A stretch of 36,175 bases of DNA from positions 1-36,175 of the forward strand of contig CAZVPF010000030.1 of NCBI GenBank assembly GCA_964628195.1. The letters are read 5' to 3'. The DNA comes from CAZVPF01 sp964628195 (GTDB taxonomy: Bacteria > Planctomycetota > Phycisphaerae > Sedimentisphaerales > Anaerohalosphaeraceae). The notes beneath the pieces are model-generated. The model ran no database searches and was not told the DNA's origin. It saw only the letters and a list, made by a program, of their open reading frames with translations. Position 1 is the first letter of the stretch, and every line of letters starts with the position of its first letter. Shown piece after piece: positions 14,520-22,632 of the stretch. Position numbers and translations under genes: made by a program.

Positions 14520-16973
14520 TTAAGAGGCTTTTTTCTTCGAGCCGAAGTTTTCGTCGAGTTTCTGTTTTGCGGTTTTTGCCGGGCCGCTGCTGCCGTCAAG
14601 TTTGGCAAATGCCTCGACGGTTTCGACCAGTTTGGCGTCGGGGTCCTTGAGACCGAACTTGTTTTGCGGTGCGACAATGCCTGCGTCGAGTCCTGCTTTC
14701 ATGGCGACGGCGACATAGGCACGCATAACGCCGATTTTACGCGGCATCTTTACAGCGGACAGTTCGATTATTCCGCATGTTTTGGCTTTTTTAAGGGACG
14801 AGTCCTTTTTGATCTGCTCGATGAGTTTCATTGTGCGGAAGGTTCCGCCGCATCTGCCGGCTTCGAGGTCGATGTCTTCGCTCAGCGGGGTTACCATTAC
14901 GTCGAAGCAGATGTCTTCCGGTGCGAAATTATATTCGCCTGTCGCCATGCTGTAAATGCGTTTTGCACGGTCGAACATTGACTCAACGGTTGCGCTTTGC
15001 TGGATAATATCGCCGCTGTAGCTTTCCGAGCCGAGCCATGCCATGAAGACGAAGTCGTAATCTTTTCGCATGTTCATCAGCGGGCGCGATGTTTCGAGGT
15101 CTATATAACCGAGCATGGGTTTGCCGACCGGGTCGGGTGTGTTGTACCAGTGTTTAAGTGCCCGTTCGAGGACTGTGAGGTGTTGGCTTCGGGCGTAGAC
15201 TGCTGCGCCTCGCCCGTATTTTCTTACCATTTCGACCAGGACCGACATTCGATTCGCGGTCGCGGCGGTGTCACCCTGGTCCATGCTGTCGACGTCGACG
15301 AGTATATAGGAGGCTCCCTGGTCGGACTGGAACTGGATGATCGCTTTTATATATTCGTATTCGGGGGTGTTTGTGTCGAAGTTTTTGGAGTCGAACTCCG
15401 AGAGCACCTTGCTTATTCCCGGCACAGCGGAGTTGAGGCCGTCGCCAATGTTGACTATGGGCATGGCGCCGGTATGGTCGAAGCCAAAGACGTAGTTTAC
15501 CACCGATGAAGTGTTTTCGAGTTCGGATTTCCTGGGCTGGTTTATGGTGCGTCTTAGTTTGTTCAGGCCGCTGGGTTCTGAGGCTGCCGCGTTGTAGATG
15601 TATTCGCCGATGCAGAGGCGTTCGAGGTTGTTGCCGCAGTATCCGTCGGCGGTGGAGTCGCCGCAGGGTGCGTTGTCGAGGCCTTTTTCGCAGCCGCCGA
15701 TTGTGCACAGCCCGAAGTTTTCCGGCAGGAAGCAGTCGCCGCATTCTTCGCAGTCGAAGATGAGGTACTTTGAGAGCTTTTCACCGCAGAAAACGCTTTT
15801 GTACATAAAGCCCTTGCCTTTGTCGGCGCCGATTAGTTTCATGAATTTTTTGTTGAGGGCGAAGCCCTTGTAGTCCGGGTCGAGGACTGCGCGGTGCATT
15901 GCCTTGAAGAAACGGTGACGCATAGTCTTTTTCTTTTTGGAAAGTTTTGTTTCCCTGCCCTGTTTGTCGTAGAGATACCATGCGTCTTTGGCGGGCCAGT
16001 AGAGGTTGTCCTTGTGCTTTTCCCAGTCGTCGCCGATCTGGTCGGCAGTGTTGAGTATTTGTTTGAAAGTGTCGAAATCGTGCACGCCTCCGAGGTCGAT
16101 ACCGGCTGCGCCGATTGATTTATACATCGCGACCTGCTGGGCGGCACGTTCTATGTGCTGGTCGAGGCTTTCGGATTCGAGCTTCGCGAGCAGCTCGTCG
16201 CTGACAAAGCATCCGGGCAGCTTGATGTCGTGCATCAGCCGGGGTGCGGGGTTGGTTGTCGTCAGGAAATATACGTTGCCGATAAGCGGGGTGGTGATGC
16301 TGTTTCGTTTCATGTATTCGAGTATTTCCAGCGACTTTCGCCAGTCCCAGCCGACCTGTGTTATCAGGAAGCGGGCTCCGCAGGCAATTTTATTTTCCAT
16401 TTTGAAATACTGCTGCATCTGGGAGGCTTCGGTGTACTTGAAGGGCGATACAGCGGCGCCGGGGAAGAACTGATGGACGTTTTCGATGTTCTCCGGTTTG
16501 GCTTTTAAGTAGGTTTCGTTGTTCATTCGGTTTATGAGCTGGAGCAGGCCCATTGCGCCGAGCTCGAAAACTCCTTTTGCCGAGACGGGCTTGTCGCCGG
16601 TCAGGGCGAGAATGGACTCAACGCCGCGGCTGCGGTAACCGAGCAGCGCGCTGAAAAGCGCGTCCGCGTTGTGGTCCTTGCAGCTCATGTGCGGGATGTA
16701 TTCGAGGTCGGCGAGCAGATCGCGGGAGTTTATCATTGAAAGGATGTCCGCGGGTTCGAGATTTGCGACACCGCCGGGATTTTGGGGGATTGTCAGTCCC
16801 ACAAGCTCGAATCCGGAGGGTATGCCGCTGCCGTTGCCGTCCTGTGCGTACTGGTTGAGAAAATGTTCGATCGGTTTGAAGTTGTAGCCCGGCCCGGGTG
16901 TCAGTTCGGCTGTTACGATGAACTTATCCCCCGATGCCAAAGACGATTTGAGTGATTTTTTGGTCATTTCCAT
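14520..16973 (-). CDS. MetF - MTHFR_C - pterin-binding domain fusion
   Basis: This 817-residue protein appears to join three parts. Residues 1-320 resemble methylenetetrahydrofolate reductase MetF: Glu in TAELTPGPG (E23), ALTGD near 127 and FLITQVGWD near 205 are the expected active-site segments. Residues 390-460 form a Cys-rich domain with nine Cys (DCEECGDC, LCTIGGC, GYCGNN), matching the MTHFR_C/MetV-like domain of acetogen-type enzymes, probably binding metal or an iron-sulfur cluster. Residues 495-805 are homologous to the neighbouring methyltransferase (KDYDF, LEAGRCGGTFRT, GLDAGIVAP), but the pterin-contact residues are replaced. The reductase probably turns methylene-THF into methyl-THF. 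The electron donor is unknown; a ferredoxin- or NADH-linked partner through the Cys-rich part is inference. Confidence 0.85.
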   Translation of the reverse strand: MEMTKKSLKSSLASGDKFIVTAELTPGPGYNFKPIEHFLNQYAQDGNGSGIPSGFELVGLTIPQNPGGVANLEPADILSMINSRDLLADLEYIPHMSCKDHNADALFSALLGYRSRGVESILALTGDKPVSAKGVFELGAMGLLQLINRMNNETYLKAKPENIENVHQFFPGAAVSPFKYTEASQMQQYFKMENKIACGARFLITQVGWDWRKSLEILEYMKRNSITTPLIGNVYFLTTTNPAPRLMHDIKLPGCFVSDELLAKLESESLDQHIERAAQQVAMYKSIGAAGIDLGGVHDFDTFKQILNTADQIGDDWEKHKDNLYWPAKDAWYLYDKQGRETKLSKKKKTMRHRFFKAMHRAVLDPDYKGFALNKKFMKLIGADKGKGFMYKSVFCGEKLSKYLIFDCEECGDCFLPENFGLCTIGGCEKGLDNAPCGDSTADGYCGNNLERLCIGEYIYNAAASEPSGLNKLRRTINQPRKSELENTSSVVNYVFGFDHTGAMPIVNIGDGLNSAVPGISKVLSEFDSKNFDTNTPEYEYIKAIIQFQSDQGASYILVDVDSMDQGDTAATANRMSVLVEMVRKYGRGAAVYARSQHLTVLERALKHWYNTPDPVGKPMLGYIDLETSRPLMNMRKDYDFVFMAWLGSESYSGDIIQQSATVESMFDRAKRIYSMATGEYNFAPEDICFDVMVTPLSEDIDLEAGRCGGTFRTMKLIEQIKKDSSLKKAKTCGIIELSAVKMPRKIGVMRAYVAVAMKAGLDAGIVAPQNKFGLKDPDAKLVETVEAFAKLDGSSGPAKTAKQKLDENFGSKKKAS

Positions 16974-17450
16974 ATTAACCTGCCGTCAAAATACCATTAA
17001 CGTGTGTGATATTATGATAAAAAGGCGGATAATTATACAATACCAGCGTTTTTTTTTATCACTATATTGCTAATTGGCTGTTTTCTCAATTATAAGAATT
17101 TTGTTAGAGCTTCTTGTGGATAAGATGTTCATAACTTTGTTGTCGGCAAAAAAGCGGGCTTTTAGGGTCTTTAATCTTCTAAGATTTTTCCTGATGTTTA
17201 TTTGATAAATTACGCGGCACGAGAGAAATGTGCCGAAGGACCACATTTGTAAGCTTTTGTTTTATAGATGTTTACGGCCTATAGCAATAGCCGTTCTAAT
17301 TCACATGTAGACAATTAACAATAATACTTTTGTCGATTATATAGATGGGAATACTTGTTAAGTTTTTGGGTTTTAAGTGGATAACTTGTAGAAAAGTGTT
17401 CAGTGGTTGTTTTTGTCCGTAATTTGTTATAAAAATTGAGTATAATAATT
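16974..17450. other. Intergenic region with several hairpins, no gene
   Basis: This 477-base AT-rich stretch separates two minus-strand genes. A hairpin CGGCAC/GTGCCG lies at 17215-17235, and an overlapping alternative AAATGTG/CACATTT at 17226-17248 shares its bases, so only one can form. Another hairpin at 17274-17294 has an 8-bp stem with one bulged base around loop AGCA. TGTGGATAA at 17115-17123 matches a DnaA box on the minus strand and AGTGGATAA at 17376-17384 is one base off. A possible minus-strand promoter for the MetF fusion (TTGTAT, 18 bases, CATAAT) lies near 17010-17040. A noncoding RNA or structured leader is possible. Confidence 0.5.
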
Positions 17451-18503
17451 TTATGTGCCGTGCAGTAATTTTTTGAATTGACGGCAAATCGACTCGGGAT
17501 TTTCGGAATTTTGGACCTGGCCGCATACGGCGACCGCCCGGACGCCGGTTTGGAGGAGTTTGTCGATATTTTCTGTGGTGATTCCGCCTATTGCTACGTG
17601 GTAAAGTCCTGTGTCTGCGAGCTTTTTGAGGGCCTTTTGGACGTATTCAAGGCCTGTTTGCCGCACATCGGGTTTGGTTGTGCTTGGGAAGACTTTTCCG
17701 ATGCCCGCGTAATCGCAGCCCTGGCTGATCGCCTTTTCAAGCTCGGTGAGGTTGTGGGTGCTCGAGCCGACCATGATGGGGCGGGGCGAGAGCTTGCGTG
17801 CCATGGCTGGGGGCAGGTCTTGCTGTCCGAGGTGCACGCCGTCTGCGCCGGAAAGGGCGGCGATGTCGAGGCGGTCGTTTATTACGGCAAGGGCGCCTGC
17901 GCTGCGGCAGGTTTGCACGAAGCTGGAGGCGGTTTCGAGCAGTTGGGCGTCGGGTATTTCTTTGCAGCGGAGCTGGAGGCAGTCGGCGCCGCCTGCGGCA
18001 CATTTTTTTGTCAGTTCAATCGCGCTGTCGATACTTGTTTGGGGGTCGATGTTTATGAGCACGTAGAGCCTTACGCGAGCGAACTTGTTTCTTGCGTCGG
18101 CTGTGAGGGTTACGTCTTTTTCGAGTGTGTAGACATCGAAACGGGTCGCCTCGAAGGATTGTGCAAGGGCCGGGGCGACGATTTTGCAGGATTCGGCGAT
18201 GCTGCGCATGGCTTCTTCGGTTCGCTTAAAGGCGGCACAGAGGCAGTCGGTGAAATCTTTCCGCTGCTGGGCGTTTTGGATTTGCATGTCTTTGCCGATA
18301 TCGCCTTCGCTGTCGCGTGCGTTTAGAAGAACGGCGGGGTCGAAACGCGATACGTTTTCGCCGAGCCGGTGGCGGATGGATTTTACCCGGCTGGTGAGGG
18401 GTTGGTCGTTCAGTATGAAACGGCAGTATTCCTCTATGACACGCAGGCCTTCGCGGCTGCGGTTTATGTTGGCGTCGATTATCCTGTACAGGGCTTTGTC
18501 CAT
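17451..18503 (-). CDS. thiE: Thiamine-phosphate synthase with N-terminal ThiD2 domain
   Basis: This 350-residue protein is longer than plain ThiE (about 210) because of an N-terminal domain of about 135 residues. That part, beginning LYRIIDANINRSREGLRVIEE, is the ThiD2-type domain, known in cyanobacteria and others as a phosphomethylpyrimidine (HMP-P) kinase. The C-terminal ThiE barrel shows QLRCKE, VINDRLDIA, GADGVHLGQQDLP, GIGKVFPSTTKPD and VAIGGIT, which bind the pyrimidine and thiazole phosphates. The fusion would make HMP-PP and condense it with thiazole phosphate to thiamine phosphate. The ribosome site is weak. It follows the mscS-like gene by 36 bases, so coexpression is likely although functions differ. 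Confidence 0.9.
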   Translation of the reverse strand: MDKALYRIIDANINRSREGLRVIEEYCRFILNDQPLTSRVKSIRHRLGENVSRFDPAVLLNARDSEGDIGKDMQIQNAQQRKDFTDCLCAAFKRTEEAMRSIAESCKIVAPALAQSFEATRFDVYTLEKDVTLTADARNKFARVRLYVLINIDPQTSIDSAIELTKKCAAGGADCLQLRCKEIPDAQLLETASSFVQTCRSAGALAVINDRLDIAALSGADGVHLGQQDLPPAMARKLSPRPIMVGSSTHNLTELEKAISQGCDYAGIGKVFPSTTKPDVRQTGLEYVQKALKKLADTGLYHVAIGGITTENIDKLLQTGVRAVAVCGQVQNSENPESICRQFKKLLHGT

Positions 18504-18539
18504 ACGTTCGCGTTGTGCCTTTGACAGATTAAGTGAACT

Positions 18540-19493
18540 TTATTCTTCGGGAGCTGTTTGGCTTTTGAGTTTGAGTGGTTCCTTGAAGGTGAGCGTTCTG
18601 TAGGGGAACGGGATTTCGATACCGGCATTATCGAGGGCTCGTTTTACTGCCGCGACGACTTCATCGCGTGAAACGCGTATGTCAAGCGGTGTTGGTTTGG
18701 TCCACCATGTGACCTCGTAATTTATGCTCGATGAGGCGAACTCCTGGGCGAATATTTCGACGGGTTTTTCCCTGCTGACGGTGGTGCAGGCTTCGACCGC
18801 TTTTTTTATCACCTCGCGTCCCTGGTCGACGTCCTCGCCGTAAGCGATGCCGGCGATTACGGTTGTTCTGCGGAGGGGCCTGTTTGTCATAACCGTTACG
18901 GGGTTTTTGAACAGGTCGGCGTTTGGAACAACTACAAGTTCGCCTGATACCTGCCTGATTATCGTGTTTCGTATGGTCACTTCTTCGATTGCTCCTGTCA
19001 GGCCGGTGCATTCGATGAAGTCGCCGTCCTCGAACGGGAACTTCCAGAGGATCAAAATACCGGCGAAGAAGTTTTCGAAGATGTCTTTGAATGCAAAGCC
19101 GACGGCGATCGAACCTACGCCGAGCCCTGCAAGGGCGTTACTGGGTGTAACTCCGGGGAATATTACCATTATCACTACTGTAAGGCCGAAGACCCAGATA
19201 CCAATAGTTGTGAGACGTTGTATGAGCTGTTTTTGTGAGGGCTTAAGGTGGAACTTTGATAATATACGCTCCGAAGCGTTGTTGAATAATCGTACGCTAA
19301 TCATTGTTCCAAACAGAAGCAGCAGGCCGCCTATGAGCATCGGCACCTGGGCGAGGAATCCGAACCATATTTCGCGGATGGTGTTGAGTATTGTGCCGAG
19401 GGCCTCGTTGATGTCGGCGGCTGTGATGACTCCGTTGGGGTCGGCGGTCTGTTCTTTTGCGCCTATAACAACATGCAGCAGTTCCATTACCAT
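18540..19493 (-). CDS. MscS-family mechanosensitive ion channel
   Basis: This 317-residue inner-membrane protein matches small-conductance mechanosensitive channels, which release solutes on osmotic downshock. Hydrophobic segments occur at about 40-65 and 95-135. The pore-lining helix region reads LAGLGVGSIAVGFAFKDIFENFFAGILIL with the usual Gly/Ala pattern (within residues 122-150). The beta domain follows (FEDGDFIECTGLTGAIEEV, TIRNTIIRQVSGELVVVPN). GGGAGTAAG precedes the ATG with normal spacing. It is followed closely by the thiE fusion. Nothing around it suggests a special role beyond osmoprotection. Confidence 0.93.
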   Translation of the reverse strand: MVMELLHVVIGAKEQTADPNGVITAADINEALGTILNTIREIWFGFLAQVPMLIGGLLLLFGTMISVRLFNNASERILSKFHLKPSQKQLIQRLTTIGIWVFGLTVVIMVIFPGVTPSNALAGLGVGSIAVGFAFKDIFENFFAGILILWKFPFEDGDFIECTGLTGAIEEVTIRNTIIRQVSGELVVVPNADLFKNPVTVMTNRPLRRTTVIAGIAYGEDVDQGREVIKKAVEACTTVSREKPVEIFAQEFASSSINYEVTWWTKPTPLDIRVSRDEVVAAVKRALDNAGIEIPFPYRTLTFKEPLKLKSQTAPEE

Positions 19494-19605
19494 AACTTAC
19501 TCCCTTGCCGTTTAACGGTTTACGCGATTTAATTATTCAGGCGGTATTATACGGGCAAATTCAGTTAAGGTCAAATGATTGAGTATTTGTTTTCGACTGC
19601 CTGTC

Positions 19606-20679
19606 TTATAAGAATTTTTTCATGTACTTATCCCACAGCGGGGCGGCCTGGTGCGGCTGATCTATCGCGGCCATTACGGCAAGGCCCTGTTGGGGCAGCT
19701 CGTTGAAGATGTATTCAAAGTCATCATCCGTAAGGTGGCCCCAGATAAGCAGGGGGCAGTTTTCGAGTATCTCGATGTGGTATTTGTTCAGTTCGCGTGC
19801 GCGTTTTCCACCCTGGTCGACGTGGAGCTCGATTGCGGTCATGTCCATTTTTACGAGCCTGTCGATGGGCATAAAGCCCGCGGGGTGCTGGTGTATTATG
19901 CAGTTTTCGAGTTCGGCGGCGATTTTCTCGTCGCATGGTTTTATGAAGCGGTCGTAGAGGTCGGGGCTTAGAAGGGCCGCTGCGTCTTCCTGGTGCCATA
20001 CGGTTCCGGGCGGGGCCCACATGTTGTAGTAGAACGAGCCTATGCCGCCGTGGTAGGGGGGGATGCGTTCGAGTTGAAAGCGTGCGAACCGGAGCCAGTA
20101 ATCGGTGAGTTTTTCGCAGATCGCTGTTACGCTTTCTGGGTCCTCGAGCATTGCCATGATGAAAGTGTCTCCGCCGTAGATGGTGGAGAGCAGATCGGCG
20201 ATTCCTCTCATTCGGGTTGTGGCGATTGGCCATTTACCTGCTGAGGAGTCGGCGAGAGTTTTTAAGAACCGGTCCATTTTTTTGAGCCAGTCTGCGCCGG
20301 GGTCAAAGGCGGGGATGTTTTCTGCTTTGGGTTCGTAAGCAGGTTTTTTCGCGTAAGCAGAACCGGTGGAGTGGTCGGCGTAGATGGGACAGCCCAGGGC
20401 AGCTTCGACCCAGGGGATGCCCCAAAATGCCGAGGCCGACCATATGAAGTCGCCGCCGCACTGTTCGTGGATATCGAACAGTTCATGGCTGTCTTTCGCA
20501 TAGTCCGCGGGGTCGAAGTCTTCGGGTGTAAGTTCTTTGCCCTCGGGCAGCTTGGCTGCGGATCTGTATCGCTGAAGGGGGTACTCGCTTGTGCAGAAGA
20601 ACCCGAAAAGCGGACGGGGATTTTGTTTCTGGTAGTATTTTTTGAACAGTTCCACGCGTTGTTCGATAGTGAATTTCAT
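19606..20679 (-). CDS. UROD-family (MtaA/CmuA-like) protein
   Basis: This 357-residue protein belongs to the uroporphyrinogen decarboxylase superfamily in the broad sense, which includes corrinoid methyltransferases such as MtaA and CmuA. The N-terminal start (RVELFKKYYQKQNPRPLFGF) and the late segments IIHQHPAGFMPIDRLVKM, IELHVDQGG and LLIWGHLTDDDFEYIF fit this group. The typical HxCG metal site is replaced by HQHPAG here, so the metal ligand set may differ. It follows its paralogue by 36 bases and is probably cotranscribed. It is unlikely to be haem biosynthetic HemE; the methyl donor and acceptor are unknown. The pairing with a GntR regulator suggests an inducible substrate pathway. Confidence 0.75.
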   Translation of the reverse strand: MKFTIEQRVELFKKYYQKQNPRPLFGFFCTSEYPLQRYRSAAKLPEGKELTPEDFDPADYAKDSHELFDIHEQCGGDFIWSASAFWGIPWVEAALGCPIYADHSTGSAYAKKPAYEPKAENIPAFDPGADWLKKMDRFLKTLADSSAGKWPIATTRMRGIADLLSTIYGGDTFIMAMLEDPESVTAICEKLTDYWLRFARFQLERIPPYHGGIGSFYYNMWAPPGTVWHQEDAAALLSPDLYDRFIKPCDEKIAAELENCIIHQHPAGFMPIDRLVKMDMTAIELHVDQGGKRARELNKYHIEILENCPLLIWGHLTDDDFEYIFNELPQQGLAVMAAIDQPHQAAPLWDKYMKKFL

Positions 20680-20715
20680 TTTGTTTCCGTTTCTGTTTTT
20701 GTCGAGGTTAGAGTT

Positions 20716-21813
20716 TTATTTTGACCATGCGGGTTTATGTTCCCTGCCGGTTCGGTACATTTCGATTATATTTTCGATGGGTATTTTGGGGTCGAGTATC
20801 TGGCCCGGTGCGAATATATAGCCTCCGTCTGTGCCGAGCAGGTCGATCATCTCCCGGCAGTTCTGCGCGACCCGGTCCGGGGTCAGTTCGGGAAGGACGT
20901 GCTGGGTATCGATTCCGCCGTGCAGGACGAGATTGCTGCCGAAGGTGTTTTTTATGTGCCTGGGGTCCATGTTCTCGGCGGAGAACTGGAGGGGGTCGAG
21001 AATGTGGACGCCCGCTTCGATGAGCAGGGGGATTATCTCGACTATCGAGCCGCATGAGTGCATCATAACTTTCACATCATAGACGTCGGCGAGGTCGCAT
21101 AGTTTTTTTATTTGGGGCAGGAAAATGTCTTCGAACATTTCTTTGCTGAAAAGAAGGCCTGTCTGTGTTCCGAAGTCGTTGCCGAAGAACCATATATCGA
21201 GTTTGCCGTTTAGAAGCTGAAAGGTTTTTTCGTTAAGGTCGAAGTAGAAGTCGGTCATGCGGCTGACGAGGGTCTTTACGAGGTCGATATTTGCCGCCAG
21301 GGCGAAGAGGAAGTTTTCAAAGCCCATCATTCGGTAGCAGTCTCCGAGTATCCCCGACCAGAAGCCGCCTATGATGACTTTGTCGGAAAATTGCTCGCAT
21401 TCTGCGAGGAACGGTTCGAGATCGAATTGCTCGATTTTCGGCCAGTCGTACCGGAGGATGTCCCGGGGGGACTGGGCCGAGGCAAGGGGTGAACCGACGG
21501 CGGTATCGACGGCGAACTTGGAGTCGTATGCGCCGCGCTTCCACTTGATGCCGAACGGGCAGGTGCGGGTTGTTTCGGTATATTCGAGGGCTGGGCCTTT
21601 GTAGATGTGCTTGAGCGATTCATTCTGGGATATGTCCCTGCAGGAGAGGTAGTAGAAATCGCAGCCGAGCGTATCGAGAAGTTCTCGTTCTGTGTTTACG
21701 TTAAGGGCCTGTCGCAGTGCCTTGTCTATCTCGGGATGCGCGAGGTAGTCAATCGGGACCCTGTCGGGGTTTTTGTGGTCGAATGTATTTTGAAATCTTT
21801 GCCTGCTGTTCAT
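20716..21813 (-). CDS. UROD-family (MtaA/CmuA-like) protein
   Basis: This 365-residue protein is a second member of the same superfamily. It starts RQRFQNTFDHKNPDRVPIDY, a common opening in this group. Near residue 250 it has VMMHSCGSIVEIIPLLIEAG, whose HxCG is the usual zinc site of MtaA-type methyltransferases, followed by ILDPLQFSAENMDP, LHGGIDTQHVLPE and GGYIFAPGQILDP. AAAGGTG precedes the ATG. It is the first gene of the minus-strand pair and starts 99 bases from the divergent GntR gene, with a shared palindromic control region. A role in moving methyl groups from a C1 compound to a carrier is inferred from family and from C1 genes nearby. Substrate is unknown. Confidence 0.78.
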   Translation of the reverse strand: MNSRQRFQNTFDHKNPDRVPIDYLAHPEIDKALRQALNVNTERELLDTLGCDFYYLSCRDISQNESLKHIYKGPALEYTETTRTCPFGIKWKRGAYDSKFAVDTAVGSPLASAQSPRDILRYDWPKIEQFDLEPFLAECEQFSDKVIIGGFWSGILGDCYRMMGFENFLFALAANIDLVKTLVSRMTDFYFDLNEKTFQLLNGKLDIWFFGNDFGTQTGLLFSKEMFEDIFLPQIKKLCDLADVYDVKVMMHSCGSIVEIIPLLIEAGVHILDPLQFSAENMDPRHIKNTFGSNLVLHGGIDTQHVLPELTPDRVAQNCREMIDLLGTDGGYIFAPGQILDPKIPIENIIEMYRTGREHKPAWSK

Positions 21814-21843
21814 TTGACACCTTTTCTGTTATATTTTTTGTTC

Positions 21844-21889
21844 ATAATAGGGATTAAGTTTTGACATGTCAAAACTTTTCTGTTAAATT
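21844..21889. promoter_or_regulatory. Divergent promoters around a 22-bp perfect palindrome operator
   Basis: Positions 21856-21877 are a perfect palindrome centred on GACATGTC. Each half contains TTGACA. On the plus strand TTGACA (21861-21866) is 17 bases from TTAAAT (21884-21889), facing the GntR gene. On the minus strand TTGACA (21872-21867) is 17 bases from TATTAT (21849-21844), facing the UROD pair. A dimeric regulator bound here would cover both -35 boxes. The adjacent GntR/FCD protein is the obvious candidate. Confidence 0.8.
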
Positions 21890-21912
21890 TTTGGCTATTT
21901 ACGGGTTATTTT

Positions 21913-22632
21913 ATGGCGAACTACAGTTACAGCAACAGCGACGGGGGCGAAAAGGTCGGGCCTTGTACGCTTACCCAGCGTGTTTATGACATTTTGCGGG
22001 AGGAGATAATCAACGGCAGTCTGGAGCCGGGTTATCGGCTGGTTCGGCGGAGCGAGAGCGAACGGCTGGGCGTGAGCAGGATGGCGGTGACCGAGGCTCT
22101 TTTGATGCTTGAAAGGGACGGTATCGTTGAATCAAGGCCTATGTTCGGATCGCGGGTTCGGCCTTTGACGCTTGAAGATATTCAAAACGACGAGGCGCTG
22201 CGGGAGGCCCTGGAGTGCCAGTCGGCGGTGATGGCGGCGGAGCATGCTTCGGGGGATGACCTTAAAGGGCTTATGAAGCTTGCCAGGAAGCTGGACAGGC
22301 AGATGGCGGACCTGGGCGGCGGTTCGAGGAAGGGAATGGAGTCGCATTTTGAGTTTCATATTAAGCTGGCGCGTTCGAGCGGGTATTACAGCATTGCCGA
22401 TGAGCTTGAGAGGATATGGTTTCGCAGGCTTATGAGGCTTAACTGGATAAAGGCGACGAAGCTGAAGCCGGTTCCGAAGAAGTGGCACGAGCTTATAATT
22501 AAAGCGTGCATCGAGGGTGATGCGGCCGGGGCGCAGGAACTTATGCGGGAGCATGTACGATACGGCAGCGAGCATAATATCAAGGCTCTTGAGATGAGTA
22601 TCGAAGAGGAGGGAACCGAAGCCGAAGGGTAA
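21913..22632 (+). CDS. GntR-family transcriptional regulator (FCD subfamily)
   Basis: This 239-residue regulator has an N-terminal winged helix (QRVYDILREEIINGSLEPGY, then SERLGVSRMAVTEALLMLER) and a mostly helical C-terminal domain of the FCD type (LREALECQSAVMAAEHA, FHIKLARSSGYYSIADELER, ACIEGDAAGAQELMREH). FCD domains bind small carboxylates, often with a metal. Its divergent position and the palindrome between the genes suggest that it controls the two UROD-family genes and itself. The start ATG has no good ribosome site, so translation may be weak. The first 15 residues are Ser/Asn-rich and extra to the fold. Ligand is unknown. Confidence 0.9.
   Translation: MANYSYSNSDGGEKVGPCTLTQRVYDILREEIINGSLEPGYRLVRRSESERLGVSRMAVTEALLMLERDGIVESRPMFGSRVRPLTLEDIQNDEALREALECQSAVMAAEHASGDDLKGLMKLARKLDRQMADLGGGSRKGMESHFEFHIKLARSSGYYSIADELERIWFRRLMRLNWIKATKLKPVPKKWHELIIKACIEGDAAGAQELMREHVRYGSEHNIKALEMSIEEEGTEAEG

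Noticed and set aside
17478..18326. 282-codon plus-strand open frame
   Set aside because: Antisense to the thiE fusion; the thiE reading matches known motifs along its length.
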